Of a stretch of 53,636 bases of DNA, positions 8,766-17,450 are shown piece by piece. The notes under the pieces are model-generated. The model saw only the letters and a program-made list of their open reading frames with translations, did not search any database and was not told where the DNA came from. The translations under genes were made by a program, and so were the position numbers. The DNA is from an uncultured Lachnospiraceae bacterium (GTDB lineage Bacteria; Bacillota; Clostridia; Lachnospirales; Lachnospiraceae). Where the stretch lies: assembly GCA_947648875.1 (NCBI GenBank), contig CANSPM010000028.1, positions 1-53,636 on the forward strand. The letters are read 5' to 3'. The stretch's first letter is position 1; every line of letters starts with the position of its first letter.

Positions 8766-9842
8766 ATGATTCCGGATCATCTGGAGAGAACTTACAATGA
8801 ATTGGTCCATTCACCATACCCGGTGTTTATTTGGGGGGCTGGTTCCATGAGCGTAGAGGTCAAATCACGCTTAATCGAAAAGGGGATTTTTCCCGCCGGT
8901 AATTTTATCACTGCGGAAGCCGGGAGCAACCCCCACATTGTTTCATCTACCGAACCTGTTTTTTCTTTGGAAGAATTAGAACAGAGATATGACAGAATAA
9001 ATGTTGTGGCAGGGCATGGTCATTATGAAAAGCTCAATGACCTGCGCCCCTATTCGTTTATCAATAAGATCTATGTAATTCCCAACCCTTATTTACAGTA
9101 TAAGGGACCTGATCTGAATTACGTCTATCAGAATCAGGACAAACTCCGGTATATCATTGAACGGCTTGCGGATGCCGAATCACAGCAGGCGCTGGAAAGG
9201 TATCTCGCAGTAAGCATTACAAACGATATCAGTTACTTGCTGGATTCCAATATTTGTGTGGGCGGAATGTTCGGATTTAAAGAATTGCGTTTTACAGATT
9301 CGGAAACTTTTATTGATGCCGGGGCATGGGAAGGTGACACAATCGATTCCTTTTTAAAAGCAACGGGTGAACGGTATGAAAAAATTTACGCCGTTGAACC
9401 AGATCCTATGATTTTTCGTACACTGAAAAACAGATATGGCGATAAAGAAAATGTGATGTTATGCCAATGCGGTCTTGGCGAGACAGACGGCGAACTGTTT
9501 ATAGCCCGGCAAAATACCCAGTCGGCCTTCCTTACTACTTCGTCGTCGGACCCTGCTTCCGAGAAAATTGCCATCAAGGCTTTGGACAGCTTGTTGGCAG
9601 AGGAAAACATCAGCTTGCTGAAAATAAGCGTTCCTTTCATGTTTTTTCAAATCCTGAAGGGCGGCGCCACGCTGATCAAAAGAAATCGACCGCGTCTGAT
9701 TATCCATGTTTCCTGTGCTGACAGTTTTTTGCTATACGATGTCATAAAATGGATTACGGACTTAAATTTATCCTATAAACTGGCGCTTCGGTTTGACTTC
9801 CCCATGCCCACACGGCTGTTTTTGTACGCATATCCCGTATAA
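8766..9842 (+). CDS. FkbM-family methyltransferase with N-terminal Rossmann-like domain
   Basis: The N-terminal third contains FIWGAGSMSVEV, a nucleotide-binding-like glycine loop also seen in front of some sugar-modifying enzymes. The C-terminal half is an FkbM-type SAM methyltransferase: FIDAGAWEGDTIDSF is the SAM loop, YAVEPDP the acidic strand end, and LLKISV replaces the usual LKMDIEG motif of the family. FkbM enzymes O-methylate sugars and secondary metabolites. The ATG at 8766 was chosen over 8706 because GGGAGG lies 9 bases upstream. It is transcribed alone, opposite to its neighbours, and converges on the ATP-grasp gene at 9872. The altered catalytic-strand motif makes the exact activity uncertain. 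Confidence 0.8.
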   Translation: MIPDHLERTYNELVHSPYPVFIWGAGSMSVEVKSRLIEKGIFPAGNFITAEAGSNPHIVSSTEPVFSLEELEQRYDRINVVAGHGHYEKLNDLRPYSFINKIYVIPNPYLQYKGPDLNYVYQNQDKLRYIIERLADAESQQALERYLAVSITNDISYLLDSNICVGGMFGFKELRFTDSETFIDAGAWEGDTIDSFLKATGERYEKIYAVEPDPMIFRTLKNRYGDKENVMLCQCGLGETDGELFIARQNTQSAFLTTSSSDPASEKIAIKALDSLLAEENISLLKISVPFMFFQILKGGATLIKRNRPRLIIHVSCADSFLLYDVIKWITDLNLSYKLALRFDFPMPTRLFLYAYPV

Positions 9843-9871
9843 TCACAGATTGGGAAACAGTTGGATTGCCT

Positions 9872-10834
9872 CTACCGCATAATGTATTCCTCATACTTCC
9901 GGGCAATCCAGCGCTCTTTTACACATATGTCCGTCTCTATCTCTCTGTCGTCAAAACAGCGTAGATGATTGGACACAAAGTCATAACCCGACAAAATGGA
10001 AAACTCCAGCCCGCCTGAGAATCTTGGATTGCATTCAAGGAAATAGCGGATTCCCTCATTGGTTTCGATAAATTCAAAATTTACACATCCCGTTATGCCC
10101 AGAGCTCCCGCCAGTACGGCACAGTCCTTTTCAAGCTGAACATCCCGGAAAACCTGCACGCTCAGACCCGCACCGTTAGGGGTTCTGAGCATTTCCCGTC
10201 TTGCAACCGCCACACATTGACCCGTTTTCTTATCCCTGACTACATCAACCGTCACCACATTCCCTGCAATATAGGGCTGGAACAGATAATTCTTGCAGTC
10301 TGATCTGCGACAGTGTCTGTAAAAGTCTTCTTCCTCTTCAAAAATCTTGAATCCAAGACTGCTTCTTCCGTCTACCGGTTTTGATATGATGGGGAACGGA
10401 ACGCTTCCCTTTGCCAAATCCGCAATGTCGTAATCCGGAATCATGGGGCAAATCCCTTTTTGCCCCACAATATCTGTGGTCTTTCTCTTGTCCCTGCATA
10501 TGCATATGGTCTCATAGTCCGATATACATAATTTCGAAACGGAATCAAATTTACCCCTGCTTTTGTTGAGAACATCTATCTCCGCATCCGTAAGCGGAAA
10601 AATATAGTCGATTTTCTCCTTCCGGCAGATCTCCAGCAGCTGATTCACATACGCATCCTGCTCCGCAGCCCGGGAAATCCTGTAAAACTTATCCACATTC
10701 CCCGAATCCACCACCCACTCTCCGGGGTAAATATCTGTACCGACAACGTAATAACCGGTTCTATGCAGTACTTTTATAATAATGTCTGCCGACAATGAAC
10801 CAATCGCTGTCACTAAAACTCTTTTCATCTCCAT
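9872..10834 (-). CDS. ATP-grasp protein (carbamoyl-phosphate-synthase-like)
   Basis: About 320 residues with an N-terminal Rossmann-like half (RVLVTAIGSLSADIII, then YVVGTDIYPGE) and an ATP-grasp half containing FPIISKPVDGRSSLG, LFQPYIAGNVVTVDVV and the metal-binding FLECNPRFSGG. The family makes carboxylate-amine or carboxylate-thiol bonds using ATP. It differs clearly from the ATP-grasp gene at 4160. ATGs at 10834 and 10828 are both possible; a weak GAGGGCG precedes the first, which I use. It follows the fusion gene at 10939 in the same direction. The substrate is unknown; acylation of an amino sugar is a reasonable guess in this setting. Confidence 0.75.
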   Translation of the reverse strand: MEMKRVLVTAIGSLSADIIIKVLHRTGYYVVGTDIYPGEWVVDSGNVDKFYRISRAAEQDAYVNQLLEICRKEKIDYIFPLTDAEIDVLNKSRGKFDSVSKLCISDYETICICRDKRKTTDIVGQKGICPMIPDYDIADLAKGSVPFPIISKPVDGRSSLGFKIFEEEEDFYRHCRRSDCKNYLFQPYIAGNVVTVDVVRDKKTGQCVAVARREMLRTPNGAGLSVQVFRDVQLEKDCAVLAGALGITGCVNFEFIETNEGIRYFLECNPRFSGGLEFSILSGYDFVSNHLRCFDDREIETDICVKERWIARKYEEYIMR

Positions 10835-10938
10835 CACGCCCTCGCCCGCTCTGCTTTCCGGTGACATCGCCCCTATTGCAGCACAGACACATTTTCATAC
10901 TATCCGTGATCCCTTCCGGCTCTTCATGGGATTTCCCC

Positions 10939-12840
10939 TTATCCCTGCAAATCATAGACAGCGGCAATTCCTTTTTTCATGATGTCTTCCCTGAATTCCC
11001 TGTACAGGTAATGATATTTTTCTTCCAGGCATTCCCTGACTTCATCAAATATTTCGCATAAATAACACATGGCGCTATATTGTACAAAGAGATTTCTATG
11101 GCGCAGCATCAGGAAATATTTTTCACATTTTATCTCTTCCGCCGTATCTGCAAGGGGATTGATCATCATACTGCCAAATGCCCGCTTAAAGAAATCCGCG
11201 CGCATGTCACGTATCACCCAGAGCCAGTTACATCCTTCCTCGGCTTCGTGCCTTATTTTATTCTCTCTTGAACAATTACTGGTGTTTTCCCGTCCATTGC
11301 CGGCATATCTCCGCATCCTGACAAGCACTTTGGGAATAATATAAATGGATGTGCGCTGTACCACATCAATCCATTTGAACAAATCCGGAAGCTGGGAACA
11401 TGGCGTTTTCCTTACTGCCATACCCGTCTCCCGTCTGATCAGGGAAGAAGGGTTACATAGCGCGTTGCTGTATTTCCAAAAGAAATGCATCCATTCACTG
11501 CTGCTCCTGTTCTTTTGGAGGAAAATGGTATCCCCTTTCTCCCGCAATTCCTCGTCTGTATAGACAGCCCATGTCAGACATACCCCACACGCCGCGTGGT
11601 CCTCCATATAAGCAACCTGTAGAGCCAGCTTATCCTTATCCCACACATCGTCTGAATGCATCAGCGCAATATATTTGCCTGTTGCGTACTGTTGTAGAAA
11701 CTCACTTCTTCCGCCAATATTTGTATCAAAATACATCTCTTTCGCAAAATGGACAGAGTATCTCTTCATAACCGTGGCTGTTTGATCAGAAGACGCGTCG
11801 TCCGCCACAATAAACTCTATATTTTTGTAGGACTGATTAAGCACGCTCTCAATCGCTTCGGCAACAAATGATTCGTGGTTATAGCAGGACATAATAACGC
11901 TTACCAATGGACCATTTTGGCACAATTCTTTATCCACTGTAATTTTCTCCGCCAAATCCAGCGAAACCTCTTCTTTCTTTGTCAGTACATACAATACGCC
12001 GGTTTCAGTCAATGCGCACTGCGCAAAAATCTCCGGTCCGAAATATTCTTTTCCCAGACTATGTATATGGAACTGCGCCCGCGCCTCAACATTCTCTCGG
12101 TTTAAGTTGATGGGATGCAAAAAAATGAGTTTTCCGTCTGGTTTTAATACGCGTCTGATCTCGCTTAACGCTTTCCCGTCCTCCAGCGCATGTTCCGGAA
12201 CCTGGGAACAGATAATGACATCATAGGTCCCGTCCCCCACCGTACGCATGTCCTGTAGGTCAGATGGAAACGTAACGCCCTCCCTGGACAAATCGGTGGT
12301 CTCATACAAAATCTGTGGACAGTTTCGTAAGATCCAGCGGCTGATACTCTCCGTCGGCGCTACTTGAAGCACTTTTGTCCCTTCCGCCGCATCCCGCAAT
12401 CTCTCTTTCTTTAAAAACGATATAAGCATTCGGTCCCGGTCACTCGCTCCGCAGAACGGGCAGCTGTATTCCGGCAGATGCGGCACTTTCTGCCCGCAGC
12501 ACACACATATTTTAATGCTCCGGGCATATCGGGCTTCCATATCTTGCAGGCACTCTATCAACAGAGAAAGCGAAGATGCCATCTGATCTACCTGCGCCTC
12601 CATAAAGCCCGGGGACGCACATTGTTCACAAAAACTACAGAACGCGTCAAAAAATTCCTGATAGTCCAGATAAATCGTCTCCGGGACTATTGTATTCAAA
12701 TTATGAATCAACTGTGAGAGCCCTGCTATCTCTTGCATAAACGAAACAGATTCTGTTCCTTCTTCCAGTTTACTTAAGTTTTTCCGGGCCTGCATTTGTA
12801 TTTCCTGTAATAATTGAAGTATTTGCTCATGTAGTCTCAA
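10939..12840 (-). CDS. Cys-ribbon/methyltransferase-like plus GT2 fusion with an internal deletion
   Basis: Residues 1-105 are helical. Cysteine pairs (CVCC, CPFC) and GASDRDRM introduce a methyltransferase-like module (about 112-290), and residues 310-550 are a GT2 domain (VSVIMSCYNHESFV, ADDASSDQT, MHSDDVW). The protein matches residues about 365-1041 of the neighbour at 5455, without its first glycosyltransferase. The methyltransferase has lost about 31 residues, including the whole WRRFGQGDHCR segment, and the HVLEH motif reads QVPEH, so it may be inactive or altered. GT2 motifs are intact. AGGAG lies before the ATG at 12840. The GT2 part probably transfers a sugar to the glycan. Confidence 0.85.
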   Translation of the reverse strand: MRLHEQILQLLQEIQMQARKNLSKLEEGTESVSFMQEIAGLSQLIHNLNTIVPETIYLDYQEFFDAFCSFCEQCASPGFMEAQVDQMASSLSLLIECLQDMEARYARSIKICVCCGQKVPHLPEYSCPFCGASDRDRMLISFLKKERLRDAAEGTKVLQVAPTESISRWILRNCPQILYETTDLSREGVTFPSDLQDMRTVGDGTYDVIICSQVPEHALEDGKALSEIRRVLKPDGKLIFLHPINLNRENVEARAQFHIHSLGKEYFGPEIFAQCALTETGVLYVLTKKEEVSLDLAEKITVDKELCQNGPLVSVIMSCYNHESFVAEAIESVLNQSYKNIEFIVADDASSDQTATVMKRYSVHFAKEMYFDTNIGGRSEFLQQYATGKYIALMHSDDVWDKDKLALQVAYMEDHAACGVCLTWAVYTDEELREKGDTIFLQKNRSSSEWMHFFWKYSNALCNPSSLIRRETGMAVRKTPCSQLPDLFKWIDVVQRTSIYIIPKVLVRMRRYAGNGRENTSNCSRENKIRHEAEEGCNWLWVIRDMRADFFKRAFGSMMINPLADTAEEIKCEKYFLMLRHRNLFVQYSAMCYLCEIFDEVRECLEEKYHYLYREFREDIMKKGIAAVYDLQG

Positions 12841-12910
12841 TATTCTGCTCTCCTATCAAAATATCCAACGCCGCTTGCCAGCACAAAAAAGCAGTAAAAA
12901 CGCGCAATTT

Positions 12911-12919
12911 ATTATACCA
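12911..12919 (-). promoter_or_regulatory. Extended -10 promoter for the gene at 10939-12840
   Basis: On the minus strand TGG-TATAAT forms a full extended -10 element, about 70 bases upstream of the ATG at 12840. No good -35 lies 16-18 bases before it, which is tolerated by extended -10 promoters. Confidence 0.45.
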
Positions 12920-12966
12920 TGTGGAACAGCCGAATAAAAGTGTTATTTTTTTTCCACACACACCGA

Positions 12967-12972
12967 TATAAT
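12967..12972 (+). promoter_or_regulatory. Possible -10 element for the 13009-14344 gene pair
   Basis: A perfect TATAAT sits about 36 bases before the ATG at 13009. The -35 region is a T-rich stretch without a good match. The overlapping CCGATATA resembles a sigma-D -10, but the nearest TAAA is 24 bases away instead of about 16, so sigma-D use is unlikely. Confidence 0.35.
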
Positions 12973-13008
12973 ATATACACTTTAGATATTCATCTTGGAA
13001 GGAATATT

Positions 13009-13680
13009 ATGGATCTGCAAAAACAGTATCAGGAAATAGCAAGGCTTAAGCACAAAATTAATCATTGCCTCTCCAAGGGAACGAGCTACATCGCCATAAA
13101 GGAGTTGGCAATCTTCCTGGCCCAGGACCCGGCGTATCAAAAACTACAGGGAATGGATAATCAGCTGCTAAAATTGCAGCATTTTCTGACGGTCTGGAGA
13201 GAAGAACAGGAAAAAATGCCCGGTGATGCCGCGTCAGAGAACATTTTTTACCAGATCAGCAATCTTGATGATCTGGAGCAAAAATACTGCCGGATAGAGT
13301 ACTATGGCCTGCGGATAGAGAATCGTCTTCCTGAACCATACTGCGGCCAATTACTGGACTGGCTTCTGGAGCACAGGGTAAGCGGCATCGCACTGGGAAT
13401 CATCATTCGAAACAGGACGGAACAGGGCAGAGAAAATATCTTATGTATTGCCCGGGAGTTAAAGCGCAGAACAGAGTTACCCAACGCGGTGCTATTGTTG
13501 CAATATGCCCATGAGAAGTATCCCGACGAGGACGCATTCCTTTTAGAGGAGGCCGATTGTTGGTTACAGGCCGGACAATGCAAAAAAGCGTTTGCACTTT
13601 TGCAGGAAATCCGGCAGCCGTCGGCAGCGATCCAGGAACTTATGACTGAATTGGAACAGGTGATTCAAAATGCAGGATGA
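13009..13680 (+). CDS. Helical protein of unknown function, partner of a PF13712-like GT
   Basis: A 223-residue, mostly helical protein with no signal peptide or membrane segment. The last third (ELPNAVLLLQYAHEKYP, then EEADCWLQAGQCKKAFALL) reads like tetratricopeptide-type repeats. GGAAGG precedes the ATG at 13009; the frame is open further upstream, but that part contains the promoter. The stop overlaps the start of the glycosyltransferase at 13670 by 11 bases, implying translational coupling. The same two-gene cassette occurs in inverted orientation at 20589-21927, so the pairing is conserved. I do not recognise the family; a scaffold or acceptor-binding partner for the glycosyltransferase is inferred from the linkage. 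Confidence 0.7.
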   Translation: MDLQKQYQEIARLKHKINHCLSKGTSYIAIKELAIFLAQDPAYQKLQGMDNQLLKLQHFLTVWREEQEKMPGDAASENIFYQISNLDDLEQKYCRIEYYGLRIENRLPEPYCGQLLDWLLEHRVSGIALGIIIRNRTEQGRENILCIARELKRRTELPNAVLLLQYAHEKYPDEDAFLLEEADCWLQAGQCKKAFALLQEIRQPSAAIQELMTELEQVIQNAG

Positions 13681-14344
13681 TCATAAATTTTGTTTTATTA
13701 TATGCACGAATGACGAATTGCAGCTACAGGAATGCATTCTTTATCTGCGTCTGTTGCACGTTCCGGAAGGCTATCAGACAGAATTGATTACTATTACGGA
13801 TGCCGCTTCCATGACCGCCGGTTACAATGAAGGAATGGGCGCCTCCAATGCCAAGTATAAGATCTACCTGCACCAGGACAGCTTTATTGTGGAACCCCTT
13901 TTTCTGGATAATATACTAAAGTTGTTTCAGAGTAACAGGCAGATTGGCATGATCGGAACTCTGGGGGCCGGACACCTGTCGGAGGACGGGATCCTATGGC
14001 ACAGTGAAAGATGCGGAAATGTCTATTTATTGAGTCAGCATGAGGGAAGTACGATTCAGGTGCTACAGCAGGGGTATCAGGAGGTGGATGCTTTAGACGG
14101 TCTACTGATGGCAACCCAATACGACCTTCCCTGGAGAGAAGATATTTTTTGTGGCTGGCACTTCTATGATATCTCACAATGTATGGAGTTTCACAGAGCA
14201 GGCTATAAAATTGCCGTTCCGGCGCAGCCCCGAAATTGGGTTATCCACAGCTGTGGGATCTGCTCCCTGCTGCACTATGAAGAGAACCGCCGACTCCTGT
14301 TACAGACTTATCCCGAAATCGCTCATCCCCTGACAACGCTTTGA
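13670..14344 (+). CDS. PF13712-like glycosyltransferase
   Basis: A 224-residue protein that matches the first module of the 5455 fusion and the gene at 20589. Shared features are FIICTNDE at the start, SMTAGYNEGM, KIYLHQDSFIVE around the putative nucleotide-sugar/metal site, VDALDGLLM and PWREDIFCGWHFYD. The family transfers sugars in cell-surface glycan assembly. It lacks membrane segments and should act in the cytoplasm, as expected for flagellin modification before export. It is translationally coupled to the helical protein upstream. Confidence 0.78.
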   Translation: MQDDHKFCFIICTNDELQLQECILYLRLLHVPEGYQTELITITDAASMTAGYNEGMGASNAKYKIYLHQDSFIVEPLFLDNILKLFQSNRQIGMIGTLGAGHLSEDGILWHSERCGNVYLLSQHEGSTIQVLQQGYQEVDALDGLLMATQYDLPWREDIFCGWHFYDISQCMEFHRAGYKIAVPAQPRNWVIHSCGICSLLHYEENRRLLLQTYPEIAHPLTTL

Positions 14345-14370
14345 AAGAATGAAAACAGGCAGATGTCAAG

Positions 14371-14391
14371 ACCGCCGGCCTGGCCGGTGGT
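14371..14391. terminator. Hairpin between convergent genes
   Basis: An eight-base stem with one mismatch (ACCGCCGG/CCGGTGGT) and a five-base loop lies between the plus-strand cassette and the stop of the minus-strand gene at 14392. There is no clean T run, so it is only a probable bidirectional terminator. Confidence 0.45.
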
Positions 14392-15465
14392 TTAGACAAA
14401 CGCAGCTACAATCTGGGAATCATAGGCCGAATCATGCATTTCCTCTACCTTATCCCCTCCTGTAAATTCATTATTATACTTGTGAGGAACAGATACTCTG
14501 GTTCCCTTTCCCGCCAAAAACCACTCATATTCCAGGTCAACATGCCCCACGTCTACAGCCTGGCAGGAATGCATCGCCAGATCGTATGCCAGCACTCCGG
14601 ACGAAGGCCCTATCGCCAACAGGAATAAATCCGCAGAATCTCCCCTGTTCAGACATTCCTTATAGATCTCATCATACCGGTCGAAGGAGCTGGTAGGGGG
14701 AGCTATGATCCTTTTGATCTCTTTGGCCTGCCTGAACAAATCATTCCCCACCCCCAGCCTTGTCTCCGCTCCCTCTACCACCATTATTCTTTTGTCTTTC
14801 CAAATCTCTTTTAACGCCTCAAAACGTTTCCCTGGAGCGTCTGTGAATCTGTCCTTATACAGCACATAGGGCCTGGTTATATAGGCATCCGAATACACTC
14901 GGCTTAACGGTACAATCTGCTCATGCTGCCGGCGTATTTCCTCTGTCATATACAGGCGTATCCCCTGCGCTGTCTGGTCACTGAACCTCTCCAGACTGCC
15001 ATATTGACTTGCAATCGCGATCAACAGGTTGTCCGGCGTATCCCCGTTCAATACCTCCCAAATTCGCTCTGCCAGTCTGTCATCCAGCCGCTGAAATTTC
15101 TGTCGGGGCGTAGAAAACGCTATCCCAAATTCCCCGTCTCCAAAACGCGCCAAAGATTTTTTCTCCTCCACGATCAGCCGCAAGGTCTCTTCATTACTTC
15201 TGAATTTTGGGAAAAAATATGTCCCTGCACAGCCTGCCGGATCCAATATTTCATATTTGAGATTGGCACAATTTGCCTGTAAATATTGTATATACTTACT
15301 GAACAGAATAATACGCTCTTCGTTCTCCTGGGTTTTCTTGATCAATTCACTGTAGGCCTCATAAAATGACTGTATAGATTCCTGCATTTCCGACACCTGT
15401 TGTCTCAATTGCAGGTTTTCTCTCTTTAGATCCAAGAAATCAGCATCTTCGTATTGTCTCTCCAT
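14392..15465 (-). CDS. GT-D family glycosyltransferase (DUF1792-like)
   Basis: A coiled N-terminus (about residues 8-70, rich in leucine and glutamate heptads) precedes a GT-D domain. The signature is ARFGDGEFGI, the DGE catalytic/metal motif of the DUF1792 (PF08759) glycosyltransferases found in streptococcal serine-rich-repeat glycosylation. Further shared segments are ETRLGVGNDLF, SSFDRYDEIY and LLAIGPSSGVLAYDLA. It is a stand-alone version of the C-terminal half of the fusion at 38663. The ATG at 15465 has GGGAGGAG upstream and is preferred over 15498. GT-D enzymes usually extend a sugar already attached to protein, which fits a flagellin glycan. Confidence 0.85.
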   Translation of the reverse strand: MERQYEDADFLDLKRENLQLRQQVSEMQESIQSFYEAYSELIKKTQENEERIILFSKYIQYLQANCANLKYEILDPAGCAGTYFFPKFRSNEETLRLIVEEKKSLARFGDGEFGIAFSTPRQKFQRLDDRLAERIWEVLNGDTPDNLLIAIASQYGSLERFSDQTAQGIRLYMTEEIRRQHEQIVPLSRVYSDAYITRPYVLYKDRFTDAPGKRFEALKEIWKDKRIMVVEGAETRLGVGNDLFRQAKEIKRIIAPPTSSFDRYDEIYKECLNRGDSADLFLLAIGPSSGVLAYDLAMHSCQAVDVGHVDLEYEWFLAGKGTRVSVPHKYNNEFTGGDKVEEMHDSAYDSQIVAAFV

Positions 15466-15556
15466 CTGGCTCCTCCCCCTGATACGTCTATAACGCATTG
15501 GTTTAACACACGCCTCTCTGTGCCGGAAAGCAGACTGGCCGTACAGAAACGCATGT

Positions 15557-16399
15557 TTATCTGGACAGATATGATATCAATGGGTACTTTTCCAGCAATT
15601 CCCTTTTATCACTCTCGTCCCCTTCCCGAAAGCATTTCATAACCCAGAGCATTTTTGCAGGCTGTGCCCATATCTGGTATTCTTCAGCCAGCAGATCGTA
15701 CCACTCGACGATTCCCCTGTGCAAAACATCCTTTAAGTATTCACGATAGGTTTTGTCATACGCATGTTTTAAAACTACCGGCTTTGCAATCCGCACAACC
15801 CTGCTACATTTTAAGGCCATATCCCATAATATCCCCGAATAGAGGTGATATGTTCCCATAAATCTGTCCTTTTCCGCTTCACTTATCATAGATGCGTATT
15901 TGAGATTACACAGAATAGTGCCATATGGCATCTTGTCATAATTGTCTTTGAAGCATTCGACCGCATCCGTATACACCACATTTTCTTCGCCCTGGGGATT
16001 GGGCACCGTACCTGCGTGAGAATCGTCAGCCACATTTAACAACGCGAAGGCAAACTCCCTCTCCTTTGAACAAATATTCCTTATGGTATCAAGCGCGCCC
16101 ACACATAACGCATCATCATCTCCAAGCATCAGACAATAGTGTATTCCTTGTATTTCAAACCCTTTACGCATGTTACCGTCTATTCCCAGATTGATATCAT
16201 TTTCGCTGTATACTATAGGATATTCTTCCTGCATTTCCATAACGGCTTGTTTTGTCTCAAAGTCGTCCTTATCACTATTACTTACATAGATTTTCATTTC
16301 GTATTCGCAGCGTTTACATTCCGCAATTATGGAATGTAAACATTTTTTCAGTATCCTATGCCTGTGAAAGGTCGGCACATATACACATAGTTCCTCCAT
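15557..16399 (-). CDS. GT2-type glycosyltransferase
   Basis: A 280-residue single-domain protein starting with VYVPTFHRHRIL, the family 2 entry strand, followed by IYVSNSDKDD and the nucleotide-sugar region CLMLGDDDAL with a DDD acidic motif. No membrane segments. GAGGT lies before the ATG, and only four bases separate it from the upstream SDR gene, so they share a transcript. Probably adds one sugar to the glycan; donor unknown. Confidence 0.8.
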   Translation of the reverse strand: MEELCVYVPTFHRHRILKKCLHSIIAECKRCEYEMKIYVSNSDKDDFETKQAVMEMQEEYPIVYSENDINLGIDGNMRKGFEIQGIHYCLMLGDDDALCVGALDTIRNICSKEREFAFALLNVADDSHAGTVPNPQGEENVVYTDAVECFKDNYDKMPYGTILCNLKYASMISEAEKDRFMGTYHLYSGILWDMALKCSRVVRIAKPVVLKHAYDKTYREYLKDVLHRGIVEWYDLLAEEYQIWAQPAKMLWVMKCFREGDESDKRELLEKYPLISYLSR

Positions 16400-16403
16400 A
16401 ACT

Positions 16404-17435
16404 TTACCTCTTTCCGCCGACTCTGCCCACCCAGTCCACCATGGCTGTCACGCCTTCCTGTGCCGTGACCCCGGGCGTCCAGCCAATCGCGTGCTGTATT
16501 TTGGAAATATCCGCGACAAAAACCTTCTGGTCACTCTGTCTGGGCGGCAATTGCATATATTCCATCTTAATTCCCAATAGATGATTCAGCAGGTCAAATA
16601 GTTCCAACAGGGAAAGAGACTGCTCCATGGTGCCCCCTATATTATATGCCTGTCCACATACTTTGTCCACATTCCTCAACGCTCTATAGTATAAATCTAC
16701 CATATCCTTCGCGTGCAGAATATCTCTTACCTGTTTGCCGTTTCCGGATATCGTAAATGGTTCACAATGTGGATCACTGTATTTTTCTAACGCTTTCTGG
16801 ACAAACCATCCGATCCACCCCTGGTCATAAGTGGCGAACTGGCGGCTTCCATACATCGAAGAATGTCTAAAAACTGTAGTCTTTATGCCGAAAGTGCGAT
16901 AATAATCCAACATATATTGATCCGCCGCCCCCTTGGAGCACCCATAAGGCGAACGAAAATCCAGAGGAATACTTTCATCGAACCCATTCGGAAAATCAAC
17001 ACATCTGTATCTGGAAACATCCTCCACATACTTGTAATGTTCCAAATCCCCATATACTTTGTTGGTGGAAGAAAAAAATACCGCTGTCTCAGGGCTATAC
17101 ATGCGAATAGCGTCTAATAGATGGATGGCTCCCATCACATTGATCTCAAAATCTTTGTATGGGTTTGCTATGGATGTCGTCATTGCAACCTGTCCGGCCA
17201 GATGGAATACCGCGTCAAAATCTCCTTCCCTGATCAGGTTTTCCACATCATTTTTATTACGGGTATCACCATGCATATAGAAAAATGTTCCCAGTGTCCG
17301 AAGCCATTCCAGATTTCGAGAAGAACCAATACGAGACAAATTATCAAATACCGTCACATCATATCCGTTTTCAATCCCATAGGCTGCCAGATTACTTCCA
17401 AGAAACCCACAGCCTCCCACAATCAATAGTCTCAT
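16404..17435 (-). CDS. SDR sugar-nucleotide epimerase, CDP-paratose 2-epimerase-like
   Basis: The extended short-chain dehydrogenase fold is clear: NAD loop GGCGFLGSN at the N-terminus, FFSSTNKVYG with the catalytic serine/threonine, and SPYGCSKGAADQY with the catalytic Tyr-x3-Lys. The segment RHSSMYGSRQFATYDQGWIG strongly recalls CDP-paratose 2-epimerase (RfbE/Tyv). That enzyme converts CDP-paratose to CDP-tyvelose. The other enzymes of CDP-dideoxyhexose synthesis (RfbF, RfbG, RfbH) are not in the window, so they must be encoded elsewhere or the true substrate differs. GGGGAGG precedes the ATG. Confidence 0.78.
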   Translation of the reverse strand: MRLLIVGGCGFLGSNLAAYGIENGYDVTVFDNLSRIGSSRNLEWLRTLGTFFYMHGDTRNKNDVENLIREGDFDAVFHLAGQVAMTTSIANPYKDFEINVMGAIHLLDAIRMYSPETAVFFSSTNKVYGDLEHYKYVEDVSRYRCVDFPNGFDESIPLDFRSPYGCSKGAADQYMLDYYRTFGIKTTVFRHSSMYGSRQFATYDQGWIGWFVQKALEKYSDPHCEPFTISGNGKQVRDILHAKDMVDLYYRALRNVDKVCGQAYNIGGTMEQSLSLLELFDLLNHLLGIKMEYMQLPPRQSDQKVFVADISKIQHAIGWTPGVTAQEGVTAMVDWVGRVGGKR

Positions 17436-17450
17436 ACTCCGTCCTCCCCG

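Noticed and set aside
12960..12975. Sigma-D promoter for the 13009 gene
   Set aside because: CCGATATA is present, but the nearest TAAA is 24 bases away instead of about 16.
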